From Kiloniella sp. EL199 (GTDB lineage: Bacteria; Pseudomonadota; Alphaproteobacteria; Kiloniellales; Kiloniellaceae): 64,000 nt of DNA. The stretch's first letter is position 1. Every line of letters begins with the position of its first letter. Shown here piece by piece: positions 53,982 to 63,130 of this stretch. The stretch is taken from contig NZ_OMPU01000005.1 in NCBI RefSeq assembly GCF_900313065.1, positions 72,224-136,223 on the forward strand, in the 5' to 3' direction. A program made the translations under genes and the position numbers. The notes below the pieces were generated by a model, which made no database searches, was not told the DNA's origin, and saw nothing but the letters and a program-made list of their open reading frames with translations.

Positions 53982-55226
53982 ATGCTTGACGGAAGCACAC
54001 CTAAAAAAGCGACAGTATTGATTGCAGTGATGTGTCTTTCCCAAGTATTGGGAATGCTTGATAATGCAACCTTCTCGGCCCTGATCACTTTTTTCCAGCA
54101 GAAATGGCAACTCAATAACACTGAAATTGGTTGGATAAGCGGTATATATTATGGAGGTTATGCTGCTGCAGTGCCTTTACTTGTTGCCTTTACCGACCGT
54201 GAAGATGCACGAAGGATCTACTTGTATTCTATGGCATTGGGAGGTCTGGCCGCTCTTGGTTTTGCATTCCTTGCTGGTGGCTTTTGGGGGGCAATGTTCT
54301 TTCGGCTTTTTGCCGGGATTAGCTTAGCCGGTACCTACATGGTTGGTCTTAAATTACTGACTGACCTTATTCATGGGAAAAAAGAGCAGAGCAGAGCAGT
54401 TGCGTACTATACCGCGCACTTTGCAATCGGAACTGGTGTCTCGGTTTTTGTTGCGGGCGAGGTCTGGCAACTTTTGGGGTGGCAGTGGTCTTTCATTGTT
54501 GCGGGCATCGGCAGCTTTTTTGCGTGGTTGGTTGTCCTACTTTTTGTTGCCAGAGGCATAAAGCCTGAACAGCATATTCCCTTTCGTGACGTTGTTAATT
54601 TCAAACCCGTTATCGCGAACCGACCAGCCCTTGGTTATATTCTCGCCTATGCGGCACATCTGTGGGAGCTTTTTTCTCTTCGGGCCTGGCTCGTGGCTTT
54701 TCTTGTGTTTTCTCTCTCTTTACAGCCAACAGGTAGCTTTGATTGGAGTCCGACGCAAATTGCTTCCTGGGTCTTCCTGCTTGGCTTGCCAGCCAGTGTC
54801 ATTGGAAATGAGTTCTCGGTTCGTTTCGGGCGTCGAAAGTTATTAACAGTGGTGATGGGTGCATCAGCTTTTATAGGGTTTGTTATCGGGTTCTCGGCAA
54901 GCTTGCCCTTTGTTGTGGTTATCGTTGCCTTTACGATCTACGGCATATCAGCGACAGCAGATTCGTCATCCCTGACATCTGGCGTTGTTGCCAATTCTGA
55001 TCCCAAGAGGAAGGGCGCGACAATGGCTTTGCAGTCCCTTGCGGGGTTCGCGGCGGGATCTCTGTCCCCGATAGTTTTCGGAACTGTCTTGGATTTATTC
55101 GGCGGATCAGAGGATACTTTGGCGTGGGCGGCAGCTTTCTCTACAATGGGCATAGGGGTGCTTCTTGGACCCTTAATTATCCATAAGTTTGGTCGTCCAA
55201 AGCCACTTTCTAAAGGACGCTTTTAG
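53982..55226 (+). CDS. MFS transporter
   Basis: 414 residues with about twelve hydrophobic segments. The N-terminal LSQVLGMLDNATFSALITFF and GWISGIYYGGYAAAVPLLV segments and the basic loop VRFGRRKLL are MFS features. GGCGGGAAG precedes the ATG. Its 3' end overlaps the convergent DUF6980 gene by four bases. No regulator is adjacent; substrate unknown. Confidence 0.88.
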   Translation: MLDGSTPKKATVLIAVMCLSQVLGMLDNATFSALITFFQQKWQLNNTEIGWISGIYYGGYAAAVPLLVAFTDREDARRIYLYSMALGGLAALGFAFLAGGFWGAMFFRLFAGISLAGTYMVGLKLLTDLIHGKKEQSRAVAYYTAHFAIGTGVSVFVAGEVWQLLGWQWSFIVAGIGSFFAWLVVLLFVARGIKPEQHIPFRDVVNFKPVIANRPALGYILAYAAHLWELFSLRAWLVAFLVFSLSLQPTGSFDWSPTQIASWVFLLGLPASVIGNEFSVRFGRRKLLTVVMGASAFIGFVIGFSASLPFVVVIVAFTIYGISATADSSSLTSGVVANSDPKRKGATMALQSLAGFAAGSLSPIVFGTVLDLFGGSEDTLAWAAAFSTMGIGVLLGPLIIHKFGRPKPLSKGRF

Positions 55227-55540
55227 GGGTGTTTAATATCATCAAGCCACTTGTTACTATTAAAGCTTTCAGGAATATCTTGTTCTCCAGGGTCGTCAAA
55301 ACCTAATGCTTCCAAGGTATCAAACCAAAGATCACGCTTAGAGTCCGGTAATTTTGTTCCGCACCAAGGGCAGAAGTCGATACTGATTGAGGAGGCTCCT
55401 CCGTCGTGAATGATAAGTCCATATTCCTCAAAGCGATCGCTATAACTGATGAGAACATCTGGGCACTCAAATGGATCGTTATGATCTTTACAGGTGAGTG
55501 ATAGATATTGCGTCATGGCATCGCAGCAGTGCTTCTTCAT
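55223..55540 (-). CDS. DUF6980 family protein
   Basis: 105 residues, MKKHCCDAMTQYLSLTC at the start and FCPWCGTKLPDSKRDLWFDT near the middle. This Cys-rich layout (CC, C, CxxC) fits a small zinc-binding domain and the DUF6980 family as I recall it. Function unknown. It converges with the MFS gene and is 41 bp downstream of xerC on the same strand. Confidence 0.72.
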   Translation of the reverse strand: MKKHCCDAMTQYLSLTCKDHNDPFECPDVLISYSDRFEEYGLIIHDGGASSISIDFCPWCGTKLPDSKRDLWFDTLEALGFDDPGEQDIPESFNSNKWLDDIKHP

Positions 55541-55581
55541 TTGGTTATCTTCTCTGTTTTATTGCTTATTTTTGTTTTGGT

Positions 55582-56556
55582 TCATTTCTTTGCGCTGGGA
55601 TGGGCTTTGTCGTACACCTTTAGCAATTCGTCGGCATCTACATCAGTATAACGCTGGGTTGTAGAGAGAGAATTGTGGCCTAATAATTCCTGAATTGCTC
55701 TGAGGTCCCCGCCATTGGAAAGGAGGTGGGTGGCAAAGCTATGACGAAGGGCATGGGGTGTTGCTGATTCTGGTAGGCCAAGGAGACCTCGCAGCTTTTG
55801 TGTTTGGAGTTGAATAATTCTTGGCGAAAGTCGTTTCCCTTTCACACCAAAGAAAAGAGGAGCGTTTTGGTCTTTCGCAAAAGGGCAGGAGGCTTGGTAG
55901 CTTTCTATGGCATCAATAATTATTGGTAACACCGGAACCAGGCGTTCTTTGTTTCTTTTTCCCTTAACACGCAGAAAGTCCTGGCCTTTGCGCGGAGCAT
56001 CTTCCTGATTCAAATCCAGAGCTTCAGAGATGCGCAAACCGCAACCATAAAGAAGAAGAAGGACTGCTTGATCGCGGAGGCCAACCCAAGTGTCATCCTG
56101 TAGCTCAGAGCTTTGATCCATAACCTGTTGGGCTTCTTCTTTTGTGAGAGCTTTTGGGACGGTGTGAGGCTTTTTAGGTGTACGAAGGATATCAAGCGCA
56201 TGATTGTTGATCAGCTGTTGCCTGTTCATCCATTTAAACAGGCCGCGGACAGCAGACAGTGCCCGAGCTGTGGAGATTTTGCTTAAGTTTTGCCCGCTCC
56301 GGGCGGCAAGCCAAGACCTGAAGTCATGAATTTCAAGTTGGTTAATTGATTTTAAGGTTAGGGTGTGACCGCCGTGCCCAGCAAGGAAATTTAGGAAAGA
56401 CCGGATATCTTGTGCATAGGCTTCTATGGTTTTGTCTGAAGATCTTTTTTCATTGCGATGCCAACTGAGCCAGCCTTGAAAAGCATCTTGGATATCATCG
56501 TTCCAGGGAAGAACGGTAAGATCAATTTTCTGTGTCTTTGTTGGTGTTTTTTTTAT
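55582..56556 (-). CDS. xerC: Tyrosine recombinase XerC, non-canonical start
   Basis: Site-specific recombinase that with XerD resolves chromosome dimers at dif. The C-terminal catalytic domain is complete: GCGLRISEALDL (Arg), HALRHSFATHLL (His-x2-Arg), LGHNSLSTTQRYTDV (His and Tyr). The frame continues upstream without stops through a full core-binding domain (FQGWLSWHRNEKRSSDKTIE, EIHDFRSWLAARSG) to a TGA at 56593-56595, yet contains no ATG, GTG or TTG before the ATG at 56229, which lies after that domain. ATA at 56556, five bases after AAGGGAAG, is the best candidate start (about 324 residues); ATT at 56526 is the alternative. It follows the DUF484 gene by 22 bp. Confidence 0.8.
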   Translation of the reverse strand: MKKTPTKTQKIDLTVLPWNDDIQDAFQGWLSWHRNEKRSSDKTIEAYAQDIRSFLNFLAGHGGHTLTLKSINQLEIHDFRSWLAARSGQNLSKISTARALSAVRGLFKWMNRQQLINNHALDILRTPKKPHTVPKALTKEEAQQVMDQSSELQDDTWVGLRDQAVLLLLYGCGLRISEALDLNQEDAPRKGQDFLRVKGKRNKERLVPVLPIIIDAIESYQASCPFAKDQNAPLFFGVKGKRLSPRIIQLQTQKLRGLLGLPESATPHALRHSFATHLLSNGGDLRAIQELLGHNSLSTTQRYTDVDADELLKVYDKAHPSAKK

Positions 56557-56578
56557 GGTTCTTCCCTTTGTGGATGTT

Positions 56579-57304
56579 TTACTCGGGTAATTTCAACCAG
56601 GTTCTGATCGTGTTTTCAACAACAGAGCCAATGAAGCGAATTAATTCCGTGCCTTGACCAGGTTCAAATTGATCATCTCTTTGAGACCCGAATGCCAACA
56701 TGGCAGGAGGAGTTGTTGATGAGATATGGAGCCTGATCAAAGCATCGGATTGGATAAGTGGTGCCATAGTTCCGTAGAGGCAGACGTCGCCCTGTATGTG
56801 ACTACGAAGGACAGCGGGTTGTCCACTGCCAATCAATCCATCAACCATATCTGGGAGGAGGCAGGAAATGCCTTCTACCGGGGCCGCGACATCTGCATCC
56901 CCGGGCTGTTCAACGCCAATGGCAATGGCATCCATCCCCATGATGATGGGAAGTTCCGTGCTTATAATGTCGATAAGGTGTTCGAAGTTCTTTGCAGAAA
57001 TCAGGGCTGTTACAGCCCGATGGGTTCTGTCTTGAGTTAGCTTGTTGTGATGGCTTCTTGATATGACGACGTCGCGCTCTCTTGTTACCTGAGAAAGTTG
57101 ATTGCGCAACTTTTCGATCATGTGCTGTTGAAGATCGGCAAGACCGCGCCCTTCTGTTTTTCCGGGTATCTCAAGGCCGTCAATCACCTGGGGATGTTGC
57201 ACCAGAAAATCCGCGTGCTGACGAAGATATTTTTCGACATGACGCGCAGTGATGAGAGGTTCTTTGATTTGATCTGTCTCTACATCCTGAGAAGGGCTGC
57301 TCAT
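56579..57304 (-). CDS. DUF484 family protein
   Basis: 241 residues. N-terminal helix (ITARHVEKYLRQHADFLVQHPQV) followed by GLADLQQHMIEKLRNQL and a GAF-like domain (about 95-235: LIDIISTELPIIMGMDAIAI, LAFGSQRDDQFEPGQGTELI) are typical of DUF484. The gene is widely found next to xerC; its role is not defined. It is 21 bp downstream of fsa on the same strand. Confidence 0.92.
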   Translation of the reverse strand: MSSPSQDVETDQIKEPLITARHVEKYLRQHADFLVQHPQVIDGLEIPGKTEGRGLADLQQHMIEKLRNQLSQVTRERDVVISRSHHNKLTQDRTHRAVTALISAKNFEHLIDIISTELPIIMGMDAIAIGVEQPGDADVAAPVEGISCLLPDMVDGLIGSGQPAVLRSHIQGDVCLYGTMAPLIQSDALIRLHISSTTPPAMLAFGSQRDDQFEPGQGTELIRFIGSVVENTIRTWLKLPE

Positions 57305-57325
57305 AATCTTGTCCTACACCAACTG

Positions 57326-57982
57326 CTAGAGAATTGATTGACCGGTTTTTTTCCAGTCAGCCATAAAGGCTTCCAGACCTTTGTCGGTTAATGGATGCTT
57401 GAACATTGCACGCAACACAGCCGGTGGAATCGTCGCTGTATCTGCACCCATCTTTGCGGCTTCAACCACATGGAGGGGGCTACGTGTAGAGGCAACGAGA
57501 ACCTTTGTGCTGATATCCGGGTAGGCGCTGTAGATTTCAACGATGTCAGAAATCAGAGTCAAGCCATCTTGGGCCAAATCATCAAGGCGACCAATAAAAG
57601 GTGAAATATACGTCGCACCAGCTTTTGCTGCTAACAGAGCCTGCGCTGAGGAGAAGCAAAGTGTTACATTGGTATCAATGCCTTCATCTGAGAAAGTTTT
57701 ACAGGCTTTCAGACCGTTGGGAGTAAGAGGAAGCTTGATAACAATGTTATCAGCGATGGCGGCAAGCTTGCGACCTTCGGAGATCATTCCATCATATTCG
57801 AGAGATGTGACTTCGGCGCTTACGGGACCCGGTACAACGTCGGCAATTTCTTTGATGACCTCAATAAACTGACGGCCGCTTTTGGCGATCAGGGACGGGT
57901 TTGTTGTTACACCGTCAACAAGGCCGGTTGCAGCAAGTTCGCGAATTTCGTCGATATCCGCAGTGTCGATAAAGAATTCCAT
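57326..57982 (-). CDS. fsa: Transaldolase-family aldolase (fructose-6-phosphate aldolase-like)
   Basis: 218 residues, the short single-domain transaldolase subfamily (TalC/FSA). [33 protein letters not shown], Schiff-base Lys in [12 protein letters not shown] (about 86), and [14 protein letters not shown] are present. Catalyses reversible dihydroxyacetone or sedoheptulose transfer; true activity (transaldolase or aldolase) cannot be read from sequence. ATG 57982 chosen over the preceding TTG. Confidence 0.93.
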   Translation of the reverse strand: MEFFIDTADIDEIRELAATGLVDGVTTNPSLIAKSGRQFIEVIKEIADVVPGPVSAEVTSLEYDGMISEGRKLAAIADNIVIKLPLTPNGLKACKTFSDEGIDTNVTLCFSSAQALLAAKAGATYISPFIGRLDDLAQDGLTLISDIVEIYSAYPDISTKVLVASTRSPLHVVEAAKMGADTATIPPAVLRAMFKHPLTDKGLEAFMADWKKTGQSIL

Positions 57983-58305
57983 CAATCAATCCTGTAATAG
58001 TATGTCGCGTTCTGATGTTTGCCCAAGAATGTATTCTCAAAGAATATATCTCCCAAGAATATATCCCAAGGTAACAGAACATGTTGTTTGCCCGTAAGAT
58101 AGCGAGTTACTGCCCTAGGTCCAGAGTTCCTGTATATATAGATCATGAATTTGCGAAGGGAAAGTGAACGATAGAGTCTTTATATTGATGACTTGGGCAC
58201 ATCGTTTGTATTTTAGAAGGGGTTGATGGCTTTTCTTTCTTGTCATTGAAGCGTCTATCGGCAAAGGCTAGGGCGCAATTAATTTAAAGTAGGGGATAGC
58301 GATTC
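57983..58305. promoter_or_regulatory. Divergent intergenic region fsa/priA
   Basis: About 320 bp between fsa and priA with promoters expected in both directions. It contains the 15-bp direct repeats listed separately near the fsa side. AGGGGATAGC is the priA ribosome-binding region. Nothing else recognisable. Confidence 0.4.
58025..58069. repeat. Three 15-bp direct repeats
   Basis: AAGAATGTATTCTCA, AAGAATATATCTCCC and AAGAATATATCCCAA start at 58025, 58040 and 58055, exactly 15 bp apart. They lie 43-87 bp upstream of the fsa ATG. They may be protein-binding iterons or a small tandem duplication. Confidence 0.6.
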
Positions 58306-60570
58306 GTGCTGGACGGTGGTGAGGGACAAGCTTTGTTTGAAGAGATGAATAAGCAACCTCTTCGCTGTCGGGTACAGGTTATTCTGCCCATCGAAAAGCC
58401 TTATGATTACCTATTACCCTATGGTCCCGATGGAGTTCAGATAGATCTGGAGCCAGGGCAAGTTGTAATGGTCCCTGTCGGACGTCGGACCTTGCCGGGT
58501 GTTGTCTGGGATGGGTCTGCGGATGAGGATGTTCCTCTTAAAAAGCTGAAAGAGATCGTTGGTGTTTCCGAGGTGCCTCTGCTGCGAGAAGAACTGCGGA
58601 AATTTGTTGAATGGGTGGCTAACTATACTCTTTCTCCGCAAGGTTCGGTACTCAAGATGGCTTTGTCCGTCCCCCAGGCACTGGAAAGTCTGGTAGGGCA
58701 AAAGCTCTATCGTCTAGCGGGTGAGGCCTTAAATGGGGAAAATGATACGGACAAACCTCGACTGACAAGTGCTCGACAAAAAGTGATCGATGTCATTACA
58801 GACAGCGGTGGTTGGGCACTAGCTGATCTGGCGAGAGAGGCAGGTGTTTCCAGCTCTGTGGTTAAGGGACTGGAAAAGCTTGGAATGATTGAGAGTTATT
58901 TCGAGTCCCCAGATTTTTTCTTCCCGCGCCCGGCGGAGGAGACAGTAGGGCCTGAGTTATCGCCTGACCAAAAAGCGGCTGCGGATGATCTTGTTTCTAG
59001 GGTTCAGGGGCGAACTTTCTCAACAGTTGTTCTGGATGGTGTTACCGGTTCTGGTAAAACCGAAGTCTATTTTGAGGCTGTTGAAGCCGCGATGAAGGAA
59101 GGCCGACAGGCATTGGTGCTGTTGCCTGAAATTGCGCTTTCAAGCCAGTGGCTCGATAGATTCAAAAAACGATTCGGTGTTGCGCCCGCAGAATGGCATT
59201 CGGATTTAACGCCTACTTTGCGACGGAAAACCTGGCGGGCGGTTGCGGCAGGTAAGGCGCCTGTTGTTGTCGGTGCGCGTTCTGCTCTGATGCTGCCCTA
59301 TAGTGACCTTGGTCTCATTATTGTAGATGAGGAACACGAAGGTTCTTTTAAGCAGGAAGACGGCGTTTATTACCACGCAAGGGATATGGCTGTGGTCAGG
59401 GCAAAGGGATGCCGTTGTCCAATTGTTCTGGCATCTGCGACCCCGGCGCTGGAGACGATGATCAATGTACAGAACGGGCGATACGAGCGTTTGATTCTTC
59501 CCGGACGACATGGTGAAGCAGGGATGCCAGATGTCGAGTTAATCGACCTTCGGTTTGATAAGCCGGAACGATTGCAATCTGGTCCCGGTTGGTTGTCGCA
59601 GGCACTTCGTGGTGCCATTCGTCAAACGCTTGAGGTTGGCGAACAGGCGATGCTCTTTCTGAATCGCAGGGGTTATGCGCCGCTTACACTTTGTCGAACC
59701 TGTGGTCATCGATTGCAGTGTCCACATTGTACGGCGTGGCTGGTTGAGCATAGGCGGTTCCGACGATTGCAATGTCACCATTGTGGATTTTCAGCTGCAC
59801 TACCTGAAAATTGTCCTTCTTGTGAGGCAGAGGATTCTCTTGTTCCCTGTGGTCCGGGGGTTGAGAGAATTGTGGAGGAAGCAAAGCTGCTTTTCCCTGA
59901 AGCCAATGTCGCCCTTATGGCCAGTGATACGATGACATCTCCGGCCGCCACTAAAGAAGTGGTCGACAGGATACAGAATCGAGAGGTTAATCTTCTGGTT
60001 GGTACGCAAGTCGTCGCAAAGGGGTATCATTTCCCTTATCTAACGCTTGTTGGTGTCGTTGATGCTGATCTTGGGTTGTTTGGTGGTGATCTGAGGGCTG
60101 CGGAGCGAACTTTCCAGCTGTTGCATCAGGTGGCTGGGCGTGCCGGGCGTGCAGAACACAAAGGGCGAGTGTTGTTGCAAACATCTGATCCCAAGCATCC
60201 TGTGATGCAGACTCTCAAAGAAGGGGACCGTGACAAGTTTCTGGAAATTGAAGCGGAAACAAGAGCTCGCGGTCATTTGCCTCCCTTTGGACGTTTGGCA
60301 GCAGTTATCGTGTCTGGCCCGGATGAAAGTGGGCTGGATAATTTCTGTGCCAGCCTTGCCAAGTCGATTCCTCAGATTGACGGTGCGCAAATTCTTGGAC
60401 CTGCACCTGCACCACTCGCCTTGTTGCGTGGGAAGTTCAGGCGGCGTTTTCTGATTATGAGTAAACGGTCTGTTGCGCCGCAAGGAATAGCGCGAAGTTG
60501 GCTTTCCCGGTTTAAAACTCCATCGCGAATCAAGGTTGTCGTTGATGTTGATCCATACTCTTTTCTTTAA
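58306..60570 (+). CDS. priA: Primosomal protein N' (PriA helicase)
   Basis: 754 residues, 3'-5' helicase restarting collapsed replication forks. N-terminal DNA-binding domain (CRVQVILPIEKPYDYLLPYG), Walker A GVTGSGKTEVYFEA, DEEHEGSFKQEDG, and a zinc region with paired cysteines (CRTCGHRLQCPHC, QCHHCG, CPSCEAED). Helicase motifs QVVAKGYHFPYLTLV and QVAGRAGRAEHKG are seen. GTG 58306 follows AGGGGAT; ATG 58345 is an alternative. Confidence 0.96.
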   Translation: MLDGGEGQALFEEMNKQPLRCRVQVILPIEKPYDYLLPYGPDGVQIDLEPGQVVMVPVGRRTLPGVVWDGSADEDVPLKKLKEIVGVSEVPLLREELRKFVEWVANYTLSPQGSVLKMALSVPQALESLVGQKLYRLAGEALNGENDTDKPRLTSARQKVIDVITDSGGWALADLAREAGVSSSVVKGLEKLGMIESYFESPDFFFPRPAEETVGPELSPDQKAAADDLVSRVQGRTFSTVVLDGVTGSGKTEVYFEAVEAAMKEGRQALVLLPEIALSSQWLDRFKKRFGVAPAEWHSDLTPTLRRKTWRAVAAGKAPVVVGARSALMLPYSDLGLIIVDEEHEGSFKQEDGVYYHARDMAVVRAKGCRCPIVLASATPALETMINVQNGRYERLILPGRHGEAGMPDVELIDLRFDKPERLQSGPGWLSQALRGAIRQTLEVGEQAMLFLNRRGYAPLTLCRTCGHRLQCPHCTAWLVEHRRFRRLQCHHCGFSAALPENCPSCEAEDSLVPCGPGVERIVEEAKLLFPEANVALMASDTMTSPAATKEVVDRIQNREVNLLVGTQVVAKGYHFPYLTLVGVVDADLGLFGGDLRAAERTFQLLHQVAGRAGRAEHKGRVLLQTSDPKHPVMQTLKEGDRDKFLEIEAETRARGHLPPFGRLAAVIVSGPDESGLDNFCASLAKSIPQIDGAQILGPAPAPLALLRGKFRRRFLIMSKRSVAPQGIARSWLSRFKTPSRIKVVVDVDPYSFL

Positions 60571-60991
60571 CTTCCGACATGGAGATCGGCATTCTTCCCA
60601 CCTTATATATTAATATAATATGTTGTTTACGGAGATGGTGCGCTCTGGATGTCGTAATTGGCCTCGTGAAGTAGCGGAGATCTGGCAGTAAAAGTTTTTT
60701 TTGGAAATTTGAGATAAAAAAAGAGGGTGTCCTGCAGGCATATTTTCAAGGATAAACAGGGGCTTCACTAGGGTTGCAGGGGACTCATTTTGCCGCAGTT
60801 GCGAAAAAGTCTGTCATAAAAGGAAGAATCTTTCACCTGACTCGCTTGAAACCCTGTTATGTCTGTGATACCAAACCCGCGCCTGATGATTAGTACACCT
60901 TGTACTTTTCTTATCGATTGAATTTCGGCTTCACTGAAATGCGACCTGTTCAGGCAGGGTCAATTTCTGGCTTATCTTGGGGGCAACCAGC
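60571..60991 (+). promoter_or_regulatory. Promoter region of the ATP synthase operon
   Basis: About 420 bp between priA and atpH. It has an AT palindrome (TATATTAATATA, 60606-60617) just after priA. A possible promoter is TTGAAA at 60846 with TACCAA 17 bp later, about 120 nt before atpH. No terminator with a clear T-run and no small ORF were found. Confidence 0.4.
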
Positions 60992-61552
60992 TTGGCAGGC
61001 GAAAACTCTAGCTTGAATGGCTTGGCAGGGCGCTACGCATTAGCGCTACTGGAAATTGCCGAGGAAAAATCTGCACTTGATGCAGTGGCTGAAGATTTGA
61101 CAGGTCTGAAACAAATTGTTTCTGACAGTTCCGAACTTCAGGATTTGCTCAGCTCTCCGCTTTACACTCGCGATCAGCAGGTAAAAGCGATTTCCGCGAT
61201 TCTAGACAAAGCAAGCGTCAATGACGTGACGCGCAACTTTGTACTTGTTGTTGCAGAAAATCGTCGTCTTGCTGTTCTGGCTGACATGGCTGATGCCTAC
61301 TTGGCAGAATTGGCACGTCGCCGCGGTGAAGTACGGGCAAAAGTAACAGCAGCACATGAATTGACAAAGACACAGCAGAAAGCGATCGCAGATGCGTTAA
61401 AAGCTTCTACTGGTGGATCTGTCGAAGTTGACGTAACTGTCGATGAATCTCTAATCGGGGGCATGATCGTGCAGGTTGGTAGCCGCATGGTTGATAGCTC
61501 CTTGCGTACAAAACTTCAGAGACTTGAACTGGTGATGAAAGGGGTTGGGTAA
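60992..61552 (+). CDS. atpH: ATP synthase F1 delta subunit
   Basis: 186 residues linking F1 to the peripheral stalk. [17 protein letters not shown] at the start and the C-terminal [20 protein letters not shown] are family signatures. There is no ATG; TTG 60992 ([15 protein letters not shown]) follows GGGGGC at good spacing, while TTG 60977 is less likely. The stop overlaps atpA by one base (TAATG). Confidence 0.94.
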   Translation: MAGENSSLNGLAGRYALALLEIAEEKSALDAVAEDLTGLKQIVSDSSELQDLLSSPLYTRDQQVKAISAILDKASVNDVTRNFVLVVAENRRLAVLADMADAYLAELARRRGEVRAKVTAAHELTKTQQKAIADALKASTGGSVEVDVTVDESLIGGMIVQVGSRMVDSSLRTKLQRLELVMKGVG

Positions 61553-63084
61553 TGGATATCCGCGCCGCTGAAATCTCTACCATTCTCAAAAATCAGATTG
61601 AAAACTTTGGTGCTGATGCCGATGTGGCAGAAGTAGGCCAGGTTCTATCTGTGGGTGATGGTGTGGCTCGCATCTATGGTCTGGACAATGTTCAGGCTGG
61701 CGAGATGGTGGAATTTGCTAACGGTATTCGGGGTATGGCCCTTAACCTTGAAGTCGACAACGTAGGTGTCGTGCTTTTCGGTGATGACCGTGGTGTTAAA
61801 GAAGGTGATACGGTCAAGCGTACCGGTTCTATCGTTGACGTACCAACAGGCAAAGGCCTGCTCGGTCGCGTTGTTGATGGTCTTGGTAATCCGATTGACG
61901 GTAAAGGTCCTCTAAAAGACGTAGAACGTACTCGTGTGGAAGTTAAGGCCCCTGGCATTATCCCGCGTAAGTCTGTTCACGAACCAATGCAGACTGGTCT
62001 TAAGTCAATTGACAGTCTTATTCCAATTGGTCGTGGCCAGCGTGAGCTTGTCATTGGTGACCGTCAGACTGGTAAGACTGCGATTGCTTTGGATACAATT
62101 CTAAACCAGAAAGCAACAAACGACGCAGCAGCAAGCGAAAGCGAAAAGCTGTTCTGTATCTACGTTGCTGTTGGTCAGAAGCGTTCTACTGTTGCGAAAC
62201 TGGTTAAGACACTTGAAGACAACGGCGCTATGGAATACTCCATCGTTGTTGCCGCGACTGCTTCTGACCCGGCTCCACTTCAGTTCCTGGCTCCATATAC
62301 TGGCGCTGCTATGGGTGAGTACTTCCGTGATAACGCAATGCACGCTGTGATCGTTTATGACGATCTTTCCAAGCAGGCTGTTGCTTATCGTCAGATGTCT
62401 CTACTACTTCGTCGTCCTCCTGGACGTGAAGCTTACCCTGGTGACGTTTTCTATCTCCACTCCCGTCTTCTCGAGCGCTCTTGTAAGCTGAACGACGAAC
62501 ACGGTGCTGGTTCTTTGACTGCTCTGCCAGTTATTGAAACACAGGGTGGTGACGTTTCTGCCTTTATTCCGACCAACGTGATTTCTATTACTGACGGTCA
62601 GATCTTCTTGGAAACAAACCTCTTCAACAAAGGTATCCGTCCGGCTGTTAACGTTGGTCTGTCGGTTTCCCGTGTTGGTTCTTCTGCGCAGATTAAAGCC
62701 ATGAAGCAGGTTGCTGGTACCATTAAGTTGGAACTTGCCCAGTACCGTGAAATGGAAGCGTTTGCTCAGTTCGCATCTGACCTTGATGCGGCAACTCAGC
62801 GTCTGCTGGCTCGTGGTTCTCGTCTTGTAGAACTTCTGAAACAGCCACAGTACAAACCGCTAACTGTTGAAGAACAGGTTGTTGTTATCTTCTCAGGCGT
62901 GAAGGGCTACCTTGATGCGATTGACGTGAAAGACGTTGGTCACTTCGAAGAAAAACTTCTGTCTGAAGTTCGTGGCAATGGCCAGGATATTCTGGAAGCT
63001 ATCCGTACAGAGAAAGCTCTGTCTGCCGACACTGAAGGCAAACTGAAAGCATTCTTGGATAACTTCGCCAAGACCTTTGTATAA
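61552..63084 (+). CDS. atpA: ATP synthase F1 alpha subunit
   Basis: 510 residues. Walker [16 protein letters not shown], the visible [20 protein letters not shown] and [15 protein letters not shown] segments identify the alpha subunit. It starts within the atpH stop and is followed by atpG 46 bp later, the normal atpHAGDC order. Confidence 0.99.
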   Translation: MDIRAAEISTILKNQIENFGADADVAEVGQVLSVGDGVARIYGLDNVQAGEMVEFANGIRGMALNLEVDNVGVVLFGDDRGVKEGDTVKRTGSIVDVPTGKGLLGRVVDGLGNPIDGKGPLKDVERTRVEVKAPGIIPRKSVHEPMQTGLKSIDSLIPIGRGQRELVIGDRQTGKTAIALDTILNQKATNDAAASESEKLFCIYVAVGQKRSTVAKLVKTLEDNGAMEYSIVVAATASDPAPLQFLAPYTGAAMGEYFRDNAMHAVIVYDDLSKQAVAYRQMSLLLRRPPGREAYPGDVFYLHSRLLERSCKLNDEHGAGSLTALPVIETQGGDVSAFIPTNVISITDGQIFLETNLFNKGIRPAVNVGLSVSRVGSSAQIKAMKQVAGTIKLELAQYREMEAFAQFASDLDAATQRLLARGSRLVELLKQPQYKPLTVEEQVVVIFSGVKGYLDAIDVKDVGHFEEKLLSEVRGNGQDILEAIRTEKALSADTEGKLKAFLDNFAKTFV

Positions 63085-63130
63085 GGTTTTGGTCTGCAGA
63101 ATTTAATGGCTGTGGGAAACGAGTAACGAC

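Noticed and set aside
55582-56229. Reading the recombinase as a truncated integrase remnant of a mobile element
   Set aside because: The frame continues upstream through a complete core-binding domain, and the xerC-DUF484-fsa-priA neighbourhood is chromosomal; the gene is full-length apart from its start codon.
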